Shown here: piece after piece, positions 4,705 to 9,924 of the stretch
How the letters are laid out: each line of letters starts with the position of its first letter
How positions within the stretch are numbered: the stretch's first letter is position 1
Assembly (NCBI GenBank): GCA_016844565.1
Contig: JAENJB010000030.1
Location: forward strand, 1-9,924
Source: Dehalococcoidia bacterium
GTDB lineage: Bacteria; Chloroflexota; Dehalococcoidia; JAENJB01
DNA: 9,924 bases
Direction of reading: 5' to 3'
Program-made: the position numbers and the translations under genes
Notes under the pieces: generated by a model
The model's database searches: none
What the model saw: only the letters and a program-made list of their open reading frames with translations
What the model was told of the DNA's origin: nothing

Positions 4705-6489
4705 TTACTCTACCGTGACACTCTTGGCCAAGTTGCGGGGAGTGTCTATCGGACAGCCTCTGCTTCGGGCAGCAAAATAGGCCAGGAGCTGGAGCGCCAC
4801 TGAAATCACCACCGGAGCGAAGAGGCGGTCGGTCTGAGGCAAAGGAAGAACATAATCCACATACTTGGCAATCTCCTGATCACCCTCCTCAGCCAGCGCC
4901 AACACCGGTGATTCCCTCGCCTTTATCTCCTTGATATTGGAGAGCATTGCTTCATAAGTGTCGTCCCTCAAGGTCAATGCCACTACAGGGAATTTCTCCC
5001 GCAGCAGCGCAAACGGGCCGTGTTTCAGTTCCCCAGCCGCGTAGCCCTCAGCATGAATGTAGGCAATTTCCTTTATCTTGAGCGCCCCCTCGAGGGCCAT
5101 GGGATAGCTGATGCCCCGCCCCACGTAGAAGACGCTCTCATATCCCGACAAGCGGCGTCCATGTCCAGCAATCACCTTCTCGCTATCGAGCACCCGCTGA
5201 ACCTTTGACGGCAAGAGGCGCAACTCCTGCGTCATATGCCGAAACGTCCCGGCGTCGACCTCAGCCAGCGAGAGCGCTATGAGGTAAAAAGCGATTAGCT
5301 GCGCAGTGAAGCTTTTGGTGGCCGCCACGCCAATCTCCGGACCGGCTTTGGTGTAGAAGGACTGCTCTGCAATGCGCGTCACAGTACTATCTCTAACATT
5401 GGTGATGGCCATCGTACGGCAGCCCAGATCCCGGGCTTTCTTCAGCGCCCGATTGGTATCCGCCGTTTCCCCCGATTGGCTGATGGCGATGGCCAGTGTC
5501 CTGCCCACCACTGTGCGTGAGTAGCTAAACTCAGACGCCAGCTCCACCCGCACCGGAAGACGGGCTATCTCCTCCAGGACCTGCTGGCCCACCATGGCGG
5601 CATAGTAAGAGGTGCCACAGGCCAGGAGTAGAATGCCATCCACCGTCCGGTCGATGAATACTTCTAGATTTACCGAGGGCTCGATGGTGGAGACACTCTC
5701 CCCCACCATCTCCTCTATTACCCCGGGCTGCTCGTGGATTTCCTTGAGCATGAAGTGCTCATATCCAGCCTTCCCGACGTTCTTGGCGGTCCATTCGAGG
5801 TGATGCTCCTTCCTCACCACCTCGCGCCCCTGATTACTTATCTTCAGTCCCTCGCCGTGCATAACCACCAGGTCGCCATCCTCCAGATAGACTACTCTGT
5901 CGGAGTAATCCACGAGCGCCGGCGCGTCCGACGCAAGGAATTTCTCTCCGTCACCAAGACCTATGAGCAGCGGGCTTTCATGCCTGGCGGCTATCAGCTC
6001 CCCGCTGTTTCGATGAATCACGGCTACGGCATAGCTGCCTTCCACATCTTGAAGCGCTCTTCTTACCGCCTCTTCCAGATTGCCCCGGTAATACTTCTCG
6101 ATCAAGTGAGGAAGCACCTCGGTGTCTGTTTCCGAAAAAAAATGGTGACCCTCACTGACGAGACGCTCCCGCAATGCCAGGAAGTTGCTGATGATACCGT
6201 TATGGACGACAGCAATTTCGCCGCGGCAATCGACGTGAGGGTGGGCGTTGACCTTGCTGGGCCTCCCGTGAGTCGCCCACCGGGTGTGGCCGATCCCCAC
6301 TCTGCCGCCATTCGGAGGTAAAATCTTCTCCAGCTCCCCTATCCTCACCACATCCTTGTAAACCTGCAAGCCATCTCCCAGAAACGCCAGACCGCACGAA
6401 TCATAGCCGCGGTACTCAAGCCGCTTGAGACAGTTGACCAGGATGGGCTGAGCTTCCTTGCAGCCGACGTAGCCGACAATCCCGCACAT
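4705..6489 (-). CDS. glmS: Glutamine--fructose-6-phosphate aminotransferase (isomerizing), 594 aa
   Basis: GlmS converts fructose-6-phosphate and glutamine to glucosamine-6-phosphate, the committed step toward UDP-N-acetylglucosamine. The start MCGIVGYVG places the nucleophile Cys2 to be exposed once Met is removed. The glutaminase domain covers about residues 2-220, with GHTRWATHG (68-76), VHNG (96-99) and TDTE (121-124). Two SIS sugar-isomerase domains follow. The first, at about 285-410, has CGTSYYA (291-297) and SQSGETADT (337-345). The second, at about 440-575, has EGYAAGELKHGP (481-492), whose Glu481 matches the catalytic Glu of the family. The C-terminal tail DTPRNLAKSVTVE ends with the conserved Lys589 that forms the substrate imine. 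Length is typical (about 600). It starts two bases after the stop of the upstream GlmU-like gene, so translation is probably coupled. No glmS ribozyme could fit there. All key residues are present. Confidence 0.97.
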   Translation of the reverse strand: MCGIVGYVGCKEAQPILVNCLKRLEYRGYDSCGLAFLGDGLQVYKDVVRIGELEKILPPNGGRVGIGHTRWATHGRPSKVNAHPHVDCRGEIAVVHNGIISNFLALRERLVSEGHHFFSETDTEVLPHLIEKYYRGNLEEAVRRALQDVEGSYAVAVIHRNSGELIAARHESPLLIGLGDGEKFLASDAPALVDYSDRVVYLEDGDLVVMHGEGLKISNQGREVVRKEHHLEWTAKNVGKAGYEHFMLKEIHEQPGVIEEMVGESVSTIEPSVNLEVFIDRTVDGILLLACGTSYYAAMVGQQVLEEIARLPVRVELASEFSYSRTVVGRTLAIAISQSGETADTNRALKKARDLGCRTMAITNVRDSTVTRIAEQSFYTKAGPEIGVAATKSFTAQLIAFYLIALSLAEVDAGTFRHMTQELRLLPSKVQRVLDSEKVIAGHGRRLSGYESVFYVGRGISYPMALEGALKIKEIAYIHAEGYAAGELKHGPFALLREKFPVVALTLRDDTYEAMLSNIKEIKARESPVLALAEEGDQEIAKYVDYVLPLPQTDRLFAPVVISVALQLLAYFAARSRGCPIDTPRNLAKSVTVE

Positions 6490-6491
6490 AG

Positions 6492-7676
6492 CTAGACGAC
6501 CAGTCCACTCCCGGGGATATCGGTGCTGATAACCTTACCAGGCCCAACCTGGCAATGGGTGCCGAGGCTGCGTCCCGGCTGGATGGAGACTCCCTCGCCT
6601 ACCTTGCAGTATTCCCCCACCATGGCTCCCATCTTCACCGAGTGGTACTCCCCTTCAATCTTCACCTCGGACTCGCCGCTATGGGCCATGAAGTTCCCTT
6701 TGAAGATACAACCATAGTCGATAATGGAGTCCACGATGGTCGAGTTGGGCCCCACCTCCACGCTGCTGTTAATGACGCTGTTTTCAATGAGGCTAAAAGG
6801 CGAGACAACGACCCCCTTCCCCAGGCTGGTGGATGGCAGTAGACAGACGCTGGGGCCGATCTCGCAGTTCTCTCCGATGATGACCGGACCTACAATATAT
6901 GTATGTGAACGGATAATGGTACCCTTGCCCACCGTGACCGGTCCGTTGATGGCTACGCCCGCTTCCGTTCTTCCTCCACGGCTGGGGGAGAGCATCTTCA
7001 ACGTCCTGTCATTCAACACCAGAATATCCCACGGATAGACCACGTCCAGCCAGCGACCCGGGGTCTGGGCTGCCAACAGGCGATAGCCTACCTTTAAGCC
7101 CTCTTTCAACGCCTGGACCAGGTCAACCTCTTCTTCCAGGAAAGAGAATACCTGGCGATTGAACAAGTAGATGCCAGTGTTAACGAGAAAGCTCTCGGTT
7201 TTCTCCGGCTTCTCCGCTATGTCCGACACCAGACCATCCTTGACGGTTGCGACGCCATACTTTGAAGTGTTCTTCTGCTCCTTCAGCAGGACAGCGCCGG
7301 CATCGGCTTCCAAGAAAGAGGAGAGGGTGTCCGGTTCGATAATATTGTCGCCCGACAGAACCATGAAGCGGCCCTCGGCCATATCCTTCGCCTGCCGCAA
7401 GGCATGGCCCGTGCCCAGTTGCTGCTCCTGTACCACGTAGCTTATGTCCACCCCGAACCTCTCCCCCGACCCGAAGTAGTCCTGCACCTGCTCCTTCCGA
7501 TATCCAACCACGATTACCACCTGGAACACCCCGTTCGTGGCCAGAGCCTCAATGACATACTGGAGTATCGGCTTGTTGGCGATGGGGAGCATCACTTTCG
7601 GCTTGAGCGCCGTGAAAGGCTTGAGCCTCTGGCCCTCCCCGGCCGCGAGAATGATCGCCTGCTTTACCCTGTCCAC
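6492..7676 (-). CDS. GlmU-like sugar-1-phosphate nucleotidyltransferase with left-handed beta-helix, paralogue 1 (394 aa)
   Basis: The N-terminal Rossmann-type nucleotidyltransferase domain (about residues 5-230) has the signature LAAGEGQRLKPFT (10-22), Lys27 in LKPKVMLP, the GTGHAL base-binding stretch (88-93) and the metal-binding SGD at 108-110. Residues about 240-385 are hexapeptide repeats that form a left-handed beta-helix, as in archaeal-type bifunctional GlmU. The activity is probably UTP or dTTP plus a sugar-1-phosphate giving an NDP-sugar. Unlike paralogue 2, it lacks the H-H-S-Y-V-G-D-S and G-A-G-T-K-I-A-N-L motifs of the acetyltransferase site, although the helix is intact; acetylation is therefore doubtful. 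The start is GTG at 7676, with SD AGGAGGT 11 bases upstream (7688-7694). It lies between paralogue 2 (57-bp gap) and glmS (2-bp gap) on the same strand. The exact sugar substrate cannot be read from the sequence. Confidence 0.85.
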   Translation of the reverse strand: MDRVKQAIILAAGEGQRLKPFTALKPKVMLPIANKPILQYVIEALATNGVFQVVIVVGYRKEQVQDYFGSGERFGVDISYVVQEQQLGTGHALRQAKDMAEGRFMVLSGDNIIEPDTLSSFLEADAGAVLLKEQKNTSKYGVATVKDGLVSDIAEKPEKTESFLVNTGIYLFNRQVFSFLEEEVDLVQALKEGLKVGYRLLAAQTPGRWLDVVYPWDILVLNDRTLKMLSPSRGGRTEAGVAINGPVTVGKGTIIRSHTYIVGPVIIGENCEIGPSVCLLPSTSLGKGVVVSPFSLIENSVINSSVEVGPNSTIVDSIIDYGCIFKGNFMAHSGESEVKIEGEYHSVKMGAMVGEYCKVGEGVSIQPGRSLGTHCQVGPGKVISTDIPGSGLVV

Positions 7677-7733
7677 AATATCTCAATACCTCCTGTATGA
7701 ACCTCTCACCCTACCCCTCTCTCCGAACACCCA

Positions 7734-8936
7734 TCAAAGAACTATCGTGTTGGGCCTCAGCACACCGCTTACCACCGCCCCCGGTCCAATGAGACTTCCG
7801 CTGCCAATCAGACTGCCGACATTGATGCTGCAGTTTATGCCGGTCCTCACATCGTCGCCGAGAATGGCCCCCAGCTTCTGGCGCTCGGTCTCCCGGCCAT
7901 CTATTTCCACCGCTCTCCTGTCAAACCTCAGGTTGGCGATCTTGGTGCCTGCGCCCAGATTGCAGTCCTCCCCGATGAGGCTGTCACCGACATAGCTGTG
8001 ATGAGGGATCTTGCTCCCCTTCATCACGATGCTGTTCTTCACCTCGACCGCACTACCAATGTGACAGCCATCGCCTACGGTCGTACACGGGCGGATGTAG
8101 CAATTGGGGCCGATGTCGCAGTTGTCCCCTATCAACACCGGGCCCACGATATATGCCCCAGAACGAATCGTGCTGCCCCGCCCCAGTCCCACCTTCCCTT
8201 TAATAACTGCCTGAGACTCGATCTCGCCATGCCTCTCGAAATCCGCCTCGCCCATCAACGTCTCGTTGGCGTCAAGCAACTCCCATGGATAGGTGGCATG
8301 CAACCACCGCTGCAGCTTCTCGAAAGAGACCGGAGCGCCCCCCTCTATCAGACTGCGCAGGAGGTCGGTAATCTCGTACTCTCCTCTCACGGAGACGGAC
8401 ATCCTAGCAGCGTCCTTGAAAACGTCCCGGGTCAACAGGTAAATGCCGGCGTTAACCAGGTGCGTAGGCGGATGCGCCGGTTTCTCGTGGAGGCGGACTA
8501 CGCGGTCACCGGCCAGTTCCACGACGCCCAGGCCGGCGACCTCTTCCATTTCAAACAGGCTCATGGCGATGTTCTCGTGAGATAACAACCTCTTCATGTC
8601 CCCCTCGGTGGCCAGAACATCGCCGTTCACCACCAGAAAGCGCCCCCCCACCAGCGCCTCTGCCATCAGCAGGGCATGTCCGCTCCCCATCTGTTTCCGC
8701 TGGGTCACGTACTTAATGCTGACGCCCCATCTTTCCCCGCCTCCGAAATAGTCCCTCACTGTGTCACTATGGTATCCCACCACAAAGATGAACTCCTTCA
8801 CGCCCGCTTTGCTGAGCTGAGATAGAAGATGTTCCAGCCACGGCTTATTGGCGACGGGGAGCATCACTTTGGGACGAGTCTGCGTAAGAGGATGCATCCT
8901 CTTACCTTCGCCTGCGGCCAGGACTACGGCTTTCAT
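7734..8936 (-). CDS. glmU: Bifunctional GlmU-like N-acetylglucosamine-1-phosphate uridyltransferase/acetyltransferase, archaeal type (400 aa)
   Basis: The nucleotidyltransferase domain (about 1-230) carries LAAGEGKRMHPLT (6-18), Lys23 in RPKVMLP, GSGHALL (84-90) and NGD (104-106). The C-terminal left-handed beta-helix (about 240-395) carries the acetyltransferase site: PHHSYVGDS (311-319) and GAGTKIANLRFD (328-339), as in archaeal ST0452-type proteins, where a His of this motif is catalytic. Then KLGAILGDD and repeated S-L-I-G turns follow. The expected activities are acetyl-CoA plus glucosamine-1-phosphate giving N-acetylglucosamine-1-phosphate, then UTP transfer to give UDP-N-acetylglucosamine. 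Related members also accept glucose or galactosamine forms. It is the first gene of a probable operon with paralogue 1 and glmS. The ATG at 8936 is chosen because the nucleotide-binding signature begins at residue 6, as is normal; its SD is weak. A promoter lies 25-52 bases upstream. Confidence 0.88.
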   Translation of the reverse strand: MKAVVLAAGEGKRMHPLTQTRPKVMLPVANKPWLEHLLSQLSKAGVKEFIFVVGYHSDTVRDYFGGGERWGVSIKYVTQRKQMGSGHALLMAEALVGGRFLVVNGDVLATEGDMKRLLSHENIAMSLFEMEEVAGLGVVELAGDRVVRLHEKPAHPPTHLVNAGIYLLTRDVFKDAARMSVSVRGEYEITDLLRSLIEGGAPVSFEKLQRWLHATYPWELLDANETLMGEADFERHGEIESQAVIKGKVGLGRGSTIRSGAYIVGPVLIGDNCDIGPNCYIRPCTTVGDGCHIGSAVEVKNSIVMKGSKIPHHSYVGDSLIGEDCNLGAGTKIANLRFDRRAVEIDGRETERQKLGAILGDDVRTGINCSINVGSLIGSGSLIGPGAVVSGVLRPNTIVL

Positions 8937-8960
8937 GCTCTTGAATCAAACCTGCGGAAT

Positions 8961-8988
8961 ACTATATCCGCCGGCATCGGTGCGTCAA
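8961..8988 (-). promoter_or_regulatory. Promoter of the glmU-like/glmS operon
   Basis: On the minus strand TTGACG (8988-8983, five of six) is followed by a 16-base spacer and TATAGT (8966-8961, five of six). Expected transcription start is near 8954, giving a leader of about 18 bases before the ATG at 8936. It is back to back with the hslU promoter. There is no room for a riboswitch. Confidence 0.65.
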
Positions 8989-9011
8989 ATCAATATACCC
9001 GAAGCATCCAG

Positions 9012-9041
9012 TTGTCTCAGGAGGGAAGCTCATGCTAAAAT
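9012..9041 (+). promoter_or_regulatory. Promoter of hslU
   Basis: A -35-like TTGTCT (9012-9017, four of six) is followed by an 18-base spacer and an extended -10, TGCTAAAAT (9033-9041). Expected start is near 9048, leaving a leader of about 16 bases that holds the SD GAGGAG (9053-9058). No heat-shock operator (CIRCE-type inverted repeat) is seen in this gap. Confidence 0.5.
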
Positions 9042-9063
9042 AGGCAAATTGCGAGGAGAGTAG

Positions 9064-9924
9064 ATGACCAACCTAACCCCACGGCAAATTGTGGCTGAGC
9101 TGGATAAATATATCGTCGGCCAAAAGGAAGTCAAGAGAGCAGTCGCCATAGCCCTGCGGCATCGCGAGCGGCGGCAGCTTACCGCGGATATGGGGATGGA
9201 AATCCATCCTAAAAACATCCTGATGATAGGCCCTACCGGGGTAGGTAAGACAGAGATAGCCCGCCGGGTGGCGGCCCTTATAGACGCGCCCTTCTTGAAA
9301 GCCGAAGCTACCAGATTCACAGAGGTCGGCTACGTGGGCAAGGATGCAGAGTCGATAGTCCACGATCTGGTCGAGGACAGCATGACCAAAGTCTACTCGC
9401 AAAAACTGAAGGAAGTTGAGAGCAAGGCCGAGAAACTGGCCACCGAAAGACTGTTGAACTATATTTGCCAGCAGTTAAAGAAGAGCAAACCCCAAAAGCA
9501 GGCCACCAAACAACTTGCCGTCGCCCAGGGCGCGACAAGCATCAAGATCAAGGGCACATCGTCGCTGACGCGCCGCTTTGTAGCCAGATTGCTCCAGGAC
9601 CATAAGCTGGATGACCAACTCGTGGAGATCGAGGTCCCCGAGGTGAGGGAGGAATTCCCCACCGACCTGGAGCTCGCCCCTTCCGACGTAGAGGACTTTC
9701 GCGGGGCCTTCGCAGACACCGTCGCCAGAGTCGAGGGCAAGGGGAAAAGCCACCACTGGCGGAAGATCCCCGTGAAGGAGGCCCGCCGCCTTCTGGCACG
9801 AGAGGAAGCCAGCAAGCTGCTTGACTATTCCGAGGTGGTAGACGAAGCCACCAAGCGAGCGGAGGAAAGAGGCGTTGTCTTCATAGACGAGATGGACAAG
9901 ATCACCGGAGCCAAGATCGAAATA
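9064..9924 (+). CDS. hslU: HslU (ClpY) AAA+ unfoldase of the HslVU protease, N-terminal 287 residues (runs off the right edge)
   Basis: HslU is the hexameric ATPase that unfolds substrates and threads them into the HslV peptidase in the cytoplasm. The start T-P-R-Q-I-V-x-E-L-D-K-Y-I-V-G-Q is typical of the family. The Walker A motif GPTGVGKT is at 56-63, and the pore loop G-Y-V-G that grips substrate is at 89-92. The inserted I domain, charged and partly coiled-coil-like, spans about 105-250. The Walker B stretch VVFIDEMDKI is at 271-280, with the acidic pair D275-E276. Roughly 60% of a normal HslU (about 440-460 residues) is present. The frame stays open to the edge. The ATG at 9064 has SD GAGGAG five bases upstream. 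It is divergent from the glmU-like operon. The usual upstream partner hslV is absent: the preceding bases are only the promoter region. Confidence 0.96.
   Translation, partial: MTNLTPRQIVAELDKYIVGQKEVKRAVAIALRHRERRQLTADMGMEIHPKNILMIGPTGVGKTEIARRVAALIDAPFLKAEATRFTEVGYVGKDAESIVHDLVEDSMTKVYSQKLKEVESKAEKLATERLLNYICQQLKKSKPQKQATKQLAVAQGATSIKIKGTSSLTRRFVARLLQDHKLDDQLVEIEVPEVREEFPTDLELAPSDVEDFRGAFADTVARVEGKGKSHHWRKIPVKEARRLLAREEASKLLDYSEVVDEATKRAEERGVVFIDEMDKITGAKIEI

Noticed and set aside
6489..6500. glmS ribozyme or riboswitch before glmS
   Set aside because: Only two bases separate glmS from the upstream gene, and the operon leader is about 18 bases.

Overview
This is a bacterial chromosomal segment. 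Gene content and style point to Chloroflexota, most likely a Dehalococcoidia-like lineage. The signs are a secreted, C-terminally membrane-anchored surface protein with a PGF-pre-PGF-like domain (common in archaea and Dehalococcoidia), two archaeal-type GlmU-like sugar nucleotidyltransferases, a DUF2269-like membrane protein and HslU. Assignment to this group is inference from these families, not from a phylogenetic marker. Coding density is high, and most genes have Shine-Dalgarno (SD) sites and recognisable TTGACA/TATAAT-type promoters.

Layout. Positions 1-711 (minus strand) hold a peroxide-stress operon read from right to left: a good promoter overlapped by a PerR-box-like palindrome, a PerR/Fur-family regulator, a 16-codon remnant that looks like the start of a rubrerythrin gene, and the first 53 codons of a monofunctional haem catalase that runs off the left edge. 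Positions 827-902 carry tRNA-Ala(UGC) with an encoded CCA end. Positions 918-1514 (minus) encode a five-helix DUF2269/CopD-like membrane protein. It is divergent, across a 44-bp spacer with a symmetric ATTATAAT element, from a CPBP-family membrane protease (1559-2332, plus). Positions 2378-4631 (plus) form a two-gene cell-surface unit: an 80-residue two-helix membrane protein, then a 641-residue exported protein with a poly-Pro linker, tandem 12-residue repeats, a PGF-pre-PGF-like domain and a C-terminal anchor.

Positions 4705-8936 (minus) form a probable UDP-amino-sugar operon: two paralogous bifunctional GlmU-like proteins followed by GlmS, whose start lies 2 bp past the stop of the preceding gene. 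A divergent promoter region (8937-9063) separates it from hslU, which runs off the right edge.

How the genes fit together. PerR probably represses itself and the peroxide-detoxifying genes behind it. GlmS makes glucosamine-6-phosphate, and the GlmU-like proteins would acetylate and uridylylate the later intermediates, or related sugar phosphates. The mutase GlmM is not in this window. No complete new defence or mobile system is visible. The most unusual items are the rubrerythrin relic between perR and catalase, the surface protein with its 12-residue repeats and small membrane partner, the divergence of the two GlmU-like paralogues (one lacks the acetyltransferase histidine motif), and an hslU not preceded by hslV.
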